49,826 nt of DNA from Alistipes sp. GTDB taxonomy: Bacteria > Bacteroidota > Bacteroidia > Bacteroidales > Rikenellaceae. The stretch covers positions 1 through 49,826 of the forward strand of contig JAFQAN010000009.1 in assembly GCA_017416915.1 (NCBI GenBank), written 5' to 3'. The notes beneath the pieces were generated by a model that worked only from the letters and a program-made list of their open reading frames with translations, did no database searches and was not told where the DNA came from. Positions 42,659-49,826 of this stretch are shown here, piece by piece; within the stretch, counting starts at the first letter, position 1, and each line of letters begins with the position of its first letter. The translations under genes and the position numbers were made by a program.

Positions 42659-43732
42659 TTATTGTGCGTTTTCGACGTTCTGTTCGTTTGTAGGCTCTTG
42701 GCTCGGCGTCTCCACCTCCTCGGCGGGTGCCACAAGAGAGTCTGCGGCGTGTCGCAACAGACGGAAGCCATTTTCGCGTACTCCCGAGTTGAGTGCTACG
42801 AGCGACGCTCCCGCCTCCATCATACGGCGCACATCCTCGGGCTGCATCATACCGCCGCAGCCGATGATGGGGTAGTTGCCCTCGGTGCGTTTGGCAATAT
42901 GGCGCACAACCTCTATGGCGCGTTCGGTGAGAGCGGCGCCGCATACTGCGCCCTCGCCCGTGGCGGATAGGTTGAGCGAGCCAGATACCGCCTCGATGCC
43001 GTCGAGAGGCGTCTCGATGAGTATTGCTATTACCTCGTCGAGAAGCTCATCGCTCAGGTCGGGCGATATTTTGAGAAGTATGGGTCGGTAGTCGAGCTGT
43101 CCGCGGCGGAACTCAAAGAGTGGCTCTATGATGTCGAGTATCTCTTCACGCGAGGTGGGCATAAAACGCTTTGTCGAACTGTTGCAAACGATGTTAATAG
43201 CAAAGTAATCGACATATTGATACATATTGCGGAATACGCGCAGATACTCCTTGACTATGTCCTGGGGTGGGGTAGCGGTACACTTCGAGATGTTACAGCC
43301 GATGACGATGCCATCCTTTGAACTCTTGCGATGGCGTACGTTGTTTAGCACATACTCCAAGCCGCGACTGGGGTATCCCGAGCGGTCGATAAACGAACTC
43401 TTGCTGCGCAGACGCTCCAAGCGTGGACGTGGCGTGCCTGGCTGTGGGTGTGCTACCACGGCGCCAATCTCCACAAAGCCGAAGCCTACGCCGTCCAGAC
43501 GGTCGATGTAGTCGCCATTTGGGTCGAAGCCTGCGGCGATACCTATGGGGTTGCGGAAGTGTACGCCAAAGACCTCGCGTTGTAGCTCTTTGTGGCGTGG
43601 ACACAGGTTGTGGCGCAACCACCATTTGCCTGTTGGTAGTTTGCTGGCGCACCCCAATAGAGCCATATGCAACTTATGTGTTGTCTCGGCGGGAAATAGT
43701 CGTAATATTCGTTGTAGGACAGATCGTTTCAT
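42659..43732 (-). CDS. Dihydroorotate dehydrogenase-like protein with altered active site
   Basis: A 357-residue protein of the quinone-dependent (class 2) DHODH fold. FRNPIGIAAGFDPNG (59-73), GFVEIGAVVAHPQPGTPRPRL, LKISPDLSDELLDEV (220-234) and YPIIGCGGM (287-295) align with the family. The usual GLDKNG lysine is P71, NRMGFNN is DRSGYPS (116-122), the catalytic-loop NxSSPNT is NIVCNSS (180-186), and the orotate-binding ATNTT is AVSGS (248-252). Most substrate contacts are therefore lost; C183 aligns with the catalytic base. It may use another substrate or be a pseudoenzyme. An acidic tail of about 20 residues ends it. Confidence 0.8.
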   Translation of the reverse strand: MKRSVLQRILRLFPAETTHKLHMALLGCASKLPTGKWWLRHNLCPRHKELQREVFGVHFRNPIGIAAGFDPNGDYIDRLDGVGFGFVEIGAVVAHPQPGTPRPRLERLRSKSSFIDRSGYPSRGLEYVLNNVRHRKSSKDGIVIGCNISKCTATPPQDIVKEYLRVFRNMYQYVDYFAINIVCNSSTKRFMPTSREEILDIIEPLFEFRRGQLDYRPILLKISPDLSDELLDEVIAILIETPLDGIEAVSGSLNLSATGEGAVCGAALTERAIEVVRHIAKRTEGNYPIIGCGGMMQPEDVRRMMEAGASLVALNSGVRENGFRLLRHAADSLVAPAEEVETPSQEPTNEQNVENAQ

Positions 43733-43756
43733 CTGACACTTTATCTAAAAATTACA

Positions 43757-43787
43757 CAAAGATACGAATAATTCCGCAACGAACAAC
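43757..43787 (-). promoter_or_regulatory. Promoter of the pyrD-like operon
   Basis: On the minus strand GTTG (43784-43787), 19 bases, then TATCTTTG (43757-43764). The leader is about 20 bases to the ATG at 43732. Confidence 0.7.
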
Positions 43788-43815
43788 CTTTTATCTGATT
43801 TTATACGAAATGGAG

Positions 43816-44811
43816 CTAAAAATACTCCTCGCGATAGTGGTAGTTGTCGCGAAGCGACTCGAAACATTCGGGGGTCGATTTTAGCTGTGAAGATTGTTCC
43901 TCAATAGGAAAATAGTTGTCTATACTGCTGCACATCTCCTCCCACGAAATATCGCGTTTTGGGCTACGTGCCACACCCTCGGGATACCACTCCGTAAGTG
44001 GTAATTTGAAGTGGAGGGCAAGGGCCTGGACGCTCATTGCCGTAGCGTTCGCCTTACCCTGTATTGAGTAGCCTGCAATGTGGGGCGTCGCAAGCGCTGC
44101 GCACCGCAAGACGTCGGGCAGGATGTTGGGCTCTTGCTCCCAAACATCGAATATGTAGGGGTGTCCGCTGCGGCTAACGGCGAGGTTATCGACCACGCCG
44201 CCACGCGATGCATTAAGTATGATGCAATGTGGCATTAGAGACTGTATAACGCTCTCGTTTATAAGGTGTTTTGTCGTGCTGTCGAGGGGTGTGTGAAGCG
44301 TTATTATATCGCTTAATGAGGCTATCTTGTCGAACGAACAGAAGTCGCCACCTTCGCGCTCTTGACGCGGTGGGTCGCAAGCCAAAACCTTGAAGCCCCA
44401 GCGTTGGGCATACTCCACCACAAGCGAGCCGACGTTACCCACGCCCACTACGCCGAGCGTCAAATCTTGGGGCTTTGCTCTAAGTATCGTCGTAGCCTCG
44501 CGCAGTGCCGCTGCTACCCATTGCAGTACGCCGCGAGCGTTGCACCCTGCGGCACTCGAAACGGTGATGCCTGCTTTTTCGCACCACGGCAAATCTATAT
44601 GGTCGGTGCCGATGGTTGCTGTGGCTATAAACTTCACCTTTGACGAGGCGAGTAACGAGGCGTTGCAGCGAGTGCGGGTACGAATGATAAGGGCGTCGCT
44701 CTCGCCGACCAAATCCGAGTCGATATGTTGTGCCTGAGAGTATATAACCTCTGCGTAAGGCTCCAAGACCCCCTTGATGAAGGGTATCGCACTGTCGATG
44801 ACAACTCTCAT
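43816..44811 (-). CDS. pdxB: Erythronate-4-phosphate dehydrogenase
   Basis: A 331-residue NAD-dependent 2-hydroxyacid dehydrogenase for the DXP-dependent pyridoxal-phosphate pathway. Segments typical of PdxB are MRVVIDSAIPFIKG at the N terminus and IATATIGTDHIDLPWCEKAGI. The NAD-binding motif is VVGVGNVGS, the substrate arginine is in LNASRGGVVD, the acidic partner in FDVWEQEP and the catalytic histidine in ATPHIAGYS. The C-terminal dimerisation part is shortened to about 60 residues. It is monocistronic and divergent from the arginase-fold gene. Confidence 0.92.
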   Translation of the reverse strand: MRVVIDSAIPFIKGVLEPYAEVIYSQAQHIDSDLVGESDALIIRTRTRCNASLLASSKVKFIATATIGTDHIDLPWCEKAGITVSSAAGCNARGVLQWVAAALREATTILRAKPQDLTLGVVGVGNVGSLVVEYAQRWGFKVLACDPPRQEREGGDFCSFDKIASLSDIITLHTPLDSTTKHLINESVIQSLMPHCIILNASRGGVVDNLAVSRSGHPYIFDVWEQEPNILPDVLRCAALATPHIAGYSIQGKANATAMSVQALALHFKLPLTEWYPEGVARSPKRDISWEEMCSSIDNYFPIEEQSSQLKSTPECFESLRDNYHYREEYF

Positions 44812-44850
44812 TGAGGTTCTGTTTTTATGGTTTTACTACGTAAATTTAGA

Positions 44851-44858
44851 CAAAGGTA
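44851..44858 (-). promoter_or_regulatory. -7 box of pdxB
   Basis: TACCTTTG on the minus strand, about 40 bases before the ATG; no clear -33 box. Confidence 0.5.
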
Positions 44859-44880
44859 ACGAAAAAATATAAAAAATTAC

Positions 44881-44888
44881 TATATTTG
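44881..44888 (+). promoter_or_regulatory. -7 box of the arginase-fold gene
   Basis: TATATTTG fits TAnnTTTG. No TTTG is found upstream at the right distance. The ATG is 52 bases downstream. Confidence 0.5.
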
Positions 44889-44939
44889 CACGATATTTAG
44901 CAAGCAAAAGAGAGTCTATAAACGTAACCTATTGTCGTT

Positions 44940-45998
44940 ATGCAAACAAAAGAGTTTGATCCCAATGGCGTAACGCCCGATAATGGCAACTATTTCGGTA
45001 TGCCGCTCAGCCCCGAGGAGGCTGCGCTGGTGCTTATCTCGGCACCGTGGGATGCTACAGTGTCGGTGCGTTCGGGTAGCTCGTATGCCCCCGATGCTAT
45101 CATTGAGGCGTCGCGTTACGTCGATTTCTATGAGCCTCTTGCCCCGCATAGCTGGCGTAAGGGTATTGCCACAGCGCCTATCGACTACTCGTTGCAGGAC
45201 CTATCGCACCGTCTGCGTTCGGACGCCGAGCGTGTGATTAAGCTGCACGAGGAGCTTGGTCTGTCGGCTCTGGAAAATATGATATACTCGCGCCGTCTGC
45301 GTCGTGTGAACGATGGCTCGGTGGAGCTTAATCGCAATATCTATGAGCAGGCGCGCCATTGGCTTTCGCAAGATAAGATTGTGGGCTTGGTTGGTGGCGA
45401 TCAATCGACAGCCTATGGTCTTATGAAGGCGGTGGGCGAGAAGTATGGCAATGTCGGTGTGTTGCATATCGATTCGCGTTGCGACCTACGTGAGCAACAT
45501 CAGGGCTTCGACTTCTCACACGCCTCGGTTATGCACAATGTGCTACGCGATGTGCCGACCATAACGAGCCTTGTGTCGGTGGGTGTTCGTGAGTTCACAC
45601 CTTACGAGTGGAGTCGTGCCGAGCGCGACGAGCGCATATCGCTCTTCACGGGTCAGTATCTGTGGACGCAACTCTTTGAGGGTGCTACGTGGGCATCGCT
45701 CTGCGACGAGATTGTCGAAAAGCTGCCCGAGTATGTCTATATATCGCTCGATATTGACGGTCTTACCATCGAGTGTTCACCCCATACAGGAACGCTTATT
45801 ACGGGCGGCCTACGCTTCCCCGAGGTGGTATATCTTATGGGCAAGGTGGTGGCATCGGGACGACGTATCGTAGGCTTCGACCTCACGGAGGTTGTGCCTG
45901 ATATGGATGATAGAACGGATGCTACCATAGCGGCACGTCTGCTATTTAAGCTGTGTAGTATGGCTCTTAAAGAGCATCCTGCACCCGATGTGTTGTAG
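44940..45998 (+). CDS. Arginase/agmatinase-fold protein with altered metal site
   Basis: A 352-residue member of the ureohydrolase fold. The four metal-binding segments align but two are changed. GGDH is GGDQ (152-155), and HxDAHxD is HIDSRCD (176-182), so both metal-binding histidines are missing (Gln155 and Arg180), while Asp178, Asp182 and the DxD of SLDID (269-273) remain. The C-terminal GTLITGGLRFPEV and FDLTEVVPDMD segments are normal. The length and order fit the family. It may bind one metal, use a different substrate, or be inactive; arginase activity should not be assumed. Confidence 0.8.
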   Translation: MQTKEFDPNGVTPDNGNYFGMPLSPEEAALVLISAPWDATVSVRSGSSYAPDAIIEASRYVDFYEPLAPHSWRKGIATAPIDYSLQDLSHRLRSDAERVIKLHEELGLSALENMIYSRRLRRVNDGSVELNRNIYEQARHWLSQDKIVGLVGGDQSTAYGLMKAVGEKYGNVGVLHIDSRCDLREQHQGFDFSHASVMHNVLRDVPTITSLVSVGVREFTPYEWSRAERDERISLFTGQYLWTQLFEGATWASLCDEIVEKLPEYVYISLDIDGLTIECSPHTGTLITGGLRFPEVVYLMGKVVASGRRIVGFDLTEVVPDMDDRTDATIAARLLFKLCSMALKEHPAPDVL

Positions 45999-46084
45999 TA
46001 AATAATGGTGTTAAATAATAGGTGGTTAAAAATGTTGTAACCCCAAACCCGACAAAGAAACCAACTTTATAATTAACAGATAAA

Positions 46085-47518
46085 ATGTCAATTTTTAACC
46101 GTTTTTCAATGATTAAGCGCAACCACATTCTGTCGCTGCGCGGACAGAATTTCCTGCAAGCGCCTTGGGCAGGTGGTATTGTGCTTGTTGTTTGTGTTAT
46201 TATTGCCATGTTGCTGGCAAATATGCCTGCGACCTCCGACATTTATCACGCTGTTTTACACACCGATTTAGGTCTGTATATCAAGACTCACGGTGCCGAA
46301 CCTATCCTTTTCCCCGAGGGTATGACCGTCGAGAAGTTCATCAACGACGGATTGATGGTTATCTTCTTCTTCACCGTAGGCCTTGAAATACGCCGCGAAA
46401 TATCACACGGACAGCTATCTTCACCCAAGAAGGCTGCACTGCCCATTATCGCTGCTATGGGAGGTATGCTTGTGCCGGCTCTTATCTTCATCTGCTTCAA
46501 TGGCGGTACCGCAACATCGAATGGCTGGGGTATCCCCACTGCAACAGATATAGCCTTTGCCATTGGCATTATGTCGCTTTTGGGTAAGCGTGTGCCTATA
46601 TCGTTGAAGGTCTTTCTTACCGCTCTTGCGGTGGCAGATGACCTCGGTGCGATATTGGTTATCGCCCTCTTCTATGGCGAGACTCCCAACCTGCTGTTGC
46701 TCGGTATAGCTGTGCTCATTATGGTAGGCATCTACTTTATGCGTCGTATGGGTGAATTCCGTATGATGGCATATCTCATCCCCGCCGCCGCAGTGTGGAT
46801 ACTGTTCTACTACTCGGGTGTTCACGCCACAATATCGGGTGTGGCTATGGCTATGCTTATCCCCACAAGACCGCGTTACAGCCGCTCGTACTATCTGCAC
46901 AAGGCTGATATTATCGAACGTAACATCGCGAGTGCCGCAGCCTCGGATGATGAGGCGTCGCAGGAGATACTGCACTACAATATCAATCGTATGCATCAGG
47001 TGGCAAACGGCGCTATGAGTATGAGCCATCGTCTCGAACACGCGCTTATGCCCTATGTCAATTTCCTCATTATGCCGATTTTTGCCCTCGCCAATGCAGG
47101 TGTGCATATCGAGTCGGCGGAGTATTTCAACATCTTTGAGTATAGCCCCGAGATGGGCTCTATCGGTATGGGTATCTTCTTGGGTCTTGTCATCGGCAAG
47201 CCGCTGGGTATCTCGCTTTTCAGTTACCTCGCCGTGAAGTTTGGTCTTGCCGAGAGACCGTCGGGAGCGACGTGGCGTATGCTTATCGCCGTGGCGTGCT
47301 TGGGCGGTATCGGCTTTACGATGTCGATATTTGTCGATAACCTCGCCTTCTGCACCAACACCGAGATAGTCTCGGTGGCGGAGGCTGCGGTAAACTTGGA
47401 GTTTATCAATAAGGGTAAGATAGCTATTCTGATGGGCTCGACAGTTGCTGCCGTACTCGGCTCACTCTTAATCATTCAGGAGTCGATGTTCGAGCGACAC
47501 AGAAACGAAAAAAAATAG
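46085..47518 (+). CDS. nhaA: Na+/H+ antiporter NhaA
   Basis: A 477-residue inner-membrane antiporter that expels sodium in exchange for protons. The family order is complete: an N-terminal helix pair, FINDGLMVIFFFTVGLEIRRE (86-106), GWGIPTATDIAFAIGIMSLLG (147-167), and the ion-binding Asp pair D185-D186 in LTALAVADDLGAI. Later segments include PIFALANAGVHI and GLVIGKPLGI. A stretch between helices (about 278-310) is longer than in E. coli and contains DEASQEILHYNI. It starts 86 bases after the arginase-fold gene. Confidence 0.96.
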   Translation: MSIFNRFSMIKRNHILSLRGQNFLQAPWAGGIVLVVCVIIAMLLANMPATSDIYHAVLHTDLGLYIKTHGAEPILFPEGMTVEKFINDGLMVIFFFTVGLEIRREISHGQLSSPKKAALPIIAAMGGMLVPALIFICFNGGTATSNGWGIPTATDIAFAIGIMSLLGKRVPISLKVFLTALAVADDLGAILVIALFYGETPNLLLLGIAVLIMVGIYFMRRMGEFRMMAYLIPAAAVWILFYYSGVHATISGVAMAMLIPTRPRYSRSYYLHKADIIERNIASAAASDDEASQEILHYNINRMHQVANGAMSMSHRLEHALMPYVNFLIMPIFALANAGVHIESAEYFNIFEYSPEMGSIGMGIFLGLVIGKPLGISLFSYLAVKFGLAERPSGATWRMLIAVACLGGIGFTMSIFVDNLAFCTNTEIVSVAEAAVNLEFINKGKIAILMGSTVAAVLGSLLIIQESMFERHRNEKK

Positions 47519-47530
47519 TAACACAATAGA

Positions 47531-48241
47531 ATGAAACGACTTTTTAGCATACTTTTAACATCTGTGGCTGTGTTGTCGGTGGCGTGTGGTGGCGGTAAAG
47601 ACACCACGAAGACTCCTCAGATGACCTCTGGCTTGGATACTATGTCCTATGTGGTGGGTCTAAACATAGGTCTCAACCTTATAGAGATGGACTCGACGCT
47701 CAATATTGATATGGTCTGCGAGGGTATTCGTAACGCCTATGCCAATCAGCCGAAGCTCAACGACGAGGAGGCACGTACCGCCTTTTTGAAGTATATGAAC
47801 TACGACAACTACGAGCGCATCAAGGCGTACGAAAACCGCTTCTTGGAGGATTTGCGCAAGCAGGACCGTAAGTTTGTGGCTACCGCTACGGGTGTTACCT
47901 ATAAGATTACGGAGCTTGGCGACTTGAAGAGTGCCATACGTAGCACCCGAGATACTATACGCTTGCAGTGTCGTATCCTCAATAGTGCGGGTCAAGTGGT
48001 CGATACTGCCTACTATCGCAACGATACGTTGCGCCTCGCCGTTAGCGATATGCCGCGCGGTGTGCAGGAGGCGGCTCGCCTCATTGGTAAGGGCGGACAT
48101 ATCGAGGCGTGGATACCCTCTGCCTTAGCCTATGGTGCCGATGGTTGCGACTCTCTGTCGGTAGAGCCTAATATGTTGCTATACTACGAGTTAAAGCTTG
48201 TAGATGTGGAGCGCAAAGACAATAACGCACGACGACGATAA
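47531..48241 (+). CDS. FKBP-type peptidyl-prolyl isomerase lipoprotein
   Basis: A 236-residue lipoprotein (lipobox LSVAC, Cys19). An N-terminal helical FKBP-N-like part (about 30-110, DTMSYVVGLNIGLNLIEMD...) precedes an FKBP domain at about 145-228 with GQVVDTAYYRND, AARLIGKGGHIEAWIPSALAYG and LLYYELKLVDVE. Several aromatic pocket residues are absent, so it may act more as a chaperone than an isomerase. It begins 12 bases after nhaA and is followed by a longer relative. Confidence 0.85.
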   Translation: MKRLFSILLTSVAVLSVACGGGKDTTKTPQMTSGLDTMSYVVGLNIGLNLIEMDSTLNIDMVCEGIRNAYANQPKLNDEEARTAFLKYMNYDNYERIKAYENRFLEDLRKQDRKFVATATGVTYKITELGDLKSAIRSTRDTIRLQCRILNSAGQVVDTAYYRNDTLRLAVSDMPRGVQEAARLIGKGGHIEAWIPSALAYGADGCDSLSVEPNMLLYYELKLVDVERKDNNARRR

Positions 48242-48270
48242 CAATAACAATTAAAACAATAAGTACTATT

Positions 48271-49536
48271 ATGAAGAAAATCCTATTTTTTGGTCTTGCG
48301 GCGTTGTGTGCCGTAGGCTGTAAGAGTGAGCCTAAGCCCCTCGAAGAGTTTTCGCTGGATGGCCCAGTATCGCCCGACTACTACTGCCAGATGGCAAATG
48401 GTGAGGTGTATGATGATGCCAAGGCGGAGTTTGATACGCTCTCTTATGCGTTGGGTATGAATCTTGGTATTAGCATCAACGTCCAGCAGGCAGATATGGA
48501 TCTCGATGCCGACATAATCGCCAAGATGCTCCGCAGCGAGGCGTTGAATACAAACATCGATAATAAGGGCATCAATCAAAATCGCAAGCATCTTAACGAG
48601 TTCTCGGCAGAGCGAGTGCGCCCCTTTATGATGCAGAAGCGTATGATGGCCTATGTGGAGACCGACCAGCCCGATACCATCGAGCAGCCTCTACTTTATG
48701 ACGATACATACCGCCGCGACGAGGTGTCTGAGTGGTTTGGACGTGATATGGCGGAGTATATCCGCTCGACGCAGGTCCCCGTAAATCTAACGTGGTTGAT
48801 GGCGGGCTACGAAGATTCGAAGAGTGTAAAGTCGGTAGAGGAGATTGACTCGCTGATGGCTCTTACCACTACCGAGATGCGCGCTGCTTTGGACCCCTAT
48901 TTCCGTGCAGAGCTTCCCAAGAAGTCGCGTGAGGCATCTGAGGCTTGGCTTGCGGAGGTCGCTACAAAGCCCGATGTTCAGCCCTTGGTAGTTGGTGCCG
49001 ATACACTCTACTACCGCATTGATGAGGCTGGTGGTGAGGTTAAGCCCGCAGACGGTCGTGATACTATCACGATGCGTTTTGAGATGTTTACACGTCGTGG
49101 TACACTTGTAGAATCTACCGTGCAGCGTGGCGCTGACCGTCGCGATGAGGTTGCTAAGCGCGTCGAGAAGTTGCAGCAGGATACTCTCATTGACCCCGCA
49201 AGACGTGATGAGCAGATTGAGGCTCTCGATAAGTCGGTGGACTTTGCCTTCGAGCCTAATATTATGCTTAGCCGCTTCACGGTGCGTGGCGCTATCGAGG
49301 CGTTGAAGCAGGTGGGCGAGGGCGGTCGCATCACTATCTGGATGCCGTCATCATTGGCTTATGGTCCTCGTGGCAACCGTGCAGTATTGCCCAACGAGGC
49401 TATCGTGATGTCTGTACGTTTGGTTGATGTAGTACCCTACATATCTACTGATGCCGCTAAGGTAACGCCCAAGTTTGTCGAGCCTAAGGAGGTAGTTCCT
49501 GGCAAGCCTTCGATAAAGCGAGAGGGGGTAAAGTAG
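48271..49536 (+). CDS. Long FKBP-like lipoprotein, paralogue of the preceding gene
   Basis: A 421-residue lipoprotein (lipobox CAVGC, Cys17). It has the same order as its neighbour but longer: a helical part (about 50-230) with DTLSYALGMNLGISINVQQAD and an FKBP domain (about 265-385) interrupted by an insertion rich in Arg, Asp and Lys (RGADRRDEVAKRVEKLQQD). GEGGRITIWMPSSLAYGPRG and NEAIVMSVRLVDVV close the domain. A proline/lysine tail follows. The pair probably arose by tandem duplication and assists folding of periplasmic or outer-membrane proteins. Element E1 begins 14 bases after its stop. Confidence 0.82.
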   Translation: MKKILFFGLAALCAVGCKSEPKPLEEFSLDGPVSPDYYCQMANGEVYDDAKAEFDTLSYALGMNLGISINVQQADMDLDADIIAKMLRSEALNTNIDNKGINQNRKHLNEFSAERVRPFMMQKRMMAYVETDQPDTIEQPLLYDDTYRRDEVSEWFGRDMAEYIRSTQVPVNLTWLMAGYEDSKSVKSVEEIDSLMALTTTEMRAALDPYFRAELPKKSREASEAWLAEVATKPDVQPLVVGADTLYYRIDEAGGEVKPADGRDTITMRFEMFTRRGTLVESTVQRGADRRDEVAKRVEKLQQDTLIDPARRDEQIEALDKSVDFAFEPNIMLSRFTVRGAIEALKQVGEGGRITIWMPSSLAYGPRGNRAVLPNEAIVMSVRLVDVVPYISTDAAKVTPKFVEPKEVVPGKPSIKREGVK

Positions 49537-49550
49537 TTCTTACAATATCC

Positions 49551-49678
49551 GCTTGGCGTGATAAGCCGCAATCTGCGGCACATCCCAATTGTAAAGCACC
49601 ACGGGCTGTACGTATTAGTACTATCCCGTGGTGCTTTCATTTGCGATGTACCACATCTCACGACTTCTCCCACCAAGC
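49551..49678 (+). repeat. GCTTGGCGT element, copy E1 (divergent)
   Basis: A 128-bp element. The left end is GCTTGGCGTGATAAG and the right end CACCAAGC. Hairpin 1 is GCCGCA-ATC-TGCGGC, and hairpin 2 is AAAGCACCACGGG/CCCGTGGTGCTTT with apex GTACGTATTAGTAC. Confidence 0.85.
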
Positions 49679-49804
49679 CCTTGGCGTGATAGCGGCGCAT
49701 CAGCGCCGCCTCAATCATTGGGCTGAATGGAATGTACGCTCAGTACTATCCATCCAGCCCAATCTCTTTATCGGCGGTACTGCTGCACCACTCTGACGCC
49801 AAGC
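49679..49804 (+). repeat. GCTTGGCGT element, copy E2 (canonical type)
   Basis: A 126-bp copy in tandem with E1, nearly identical to the copies at 14557 and 34654. The window ends 22 bases later in GCTGAGAACGA, which looks like the first unit of the 10-bp tail seen after copies C and D. Confidence 0.85.
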
Positions 49805-49826
49805 TGCCCCGCGCGGCTGAGAACGA

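Noticed and set aside
42657-42944. 96-codon N-terminal extension of CinA
   Set aside because: The frame is open but lies wholly antiphase inside the pyrD-like gene, is Arg-rich without motif, and CinA homologues start at the ATG at 42656.

Overview
The window looks like a chromosomal segment of a Bacteroidales bacterium, probably of the Alistipes/Rikenellaceae type; the genus is my inference. The signs are upstream boxes of the Bacteroidetes form TTTG-N19/20-TAnnTTTG, few Shine-Dalgarno sequences, a fused SecDF, the rpmB-rpmG-DUF4295 ribosomal cluster, and DUF4831, TIGR02757 and many lipoproteins. No phage, insertion sequence, transposase, integrase or CRISPR array is visible. Most genes are housekeeping genes; the unusual content lies in the intergenic DNA.

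Layout. 203-1986 (minus): a DMT permease and a UbiA prenyltransferase. 2164-5656 (plus): lepA, tRNA-Gly(CCC) and a GH29 fucosidase. 5850-12991 (plus): secDF, then a compact run of YbbR-like protein, coaE, folP, lolD-like, TIGR02757 and trmN6. 13061-14567 (plus): DUF4831 and an AlkD-like HEAT protein. 14866-20089 (minus): a LytM-like protein, dxr, rseP, radA and thioredoxin as one envelope/isoprenoid/repair operon. 20248-21156 (plus): a sugar nucleotidyltransferase. 21439-26428 (minus): dsbD, an AraC regulator, a lipid kinase and apbE. 26909-34526 (plus): rpsO-pnp, an OmpA/TPR lipoprotein, an FN3 lipoprotein and deoC. 35141-35752 (minus): rpmB, rpmG, DUF4295. 36286-38916 (plus): a structured RNA candidate and three unfamiliar, AT-richer envelope genes. 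39177-39890: a 67-bp hairpin minisatellite. 39988-44811 (minus): pdxB, and a pyrD-like/cinA/pncB/HTH operon. 44940-49536 (plus): an arginase-fold protein, nhaA and two FKBP-type lipoproteins.

The main candidate for something undescribed is a family of 126-129 bp elements. They are bounded by GCTTGGCGT and ACGCCAAGC and contain two internal hairpins whose stem sequences differ between copies but stay paired. An apical GTAC...GTAC is conserved in all full copies. Seven full and two degenerate copies are present. All lie on the plus strand directly after plus-strand genes, and several touch or contain the stop codon of that gene. At two loci (31382 and 34526) the element is followed by the same ordered series of 10-bp, 8-bp and inverted 10-bp tandem repeats, giving a composite unit of about 350-470 bp.

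Other points worth attention are a rod-shaped 6S-RNA-like transcript candidate at 36424, an arginase-fold protein lacking both metal-binding histidines, a dihydroorotate-dehydrogenase-like protein lacking most substrate-binding residues, and two places where the upstream -33-like box lies inside the loop of the preceding gene's terminator.
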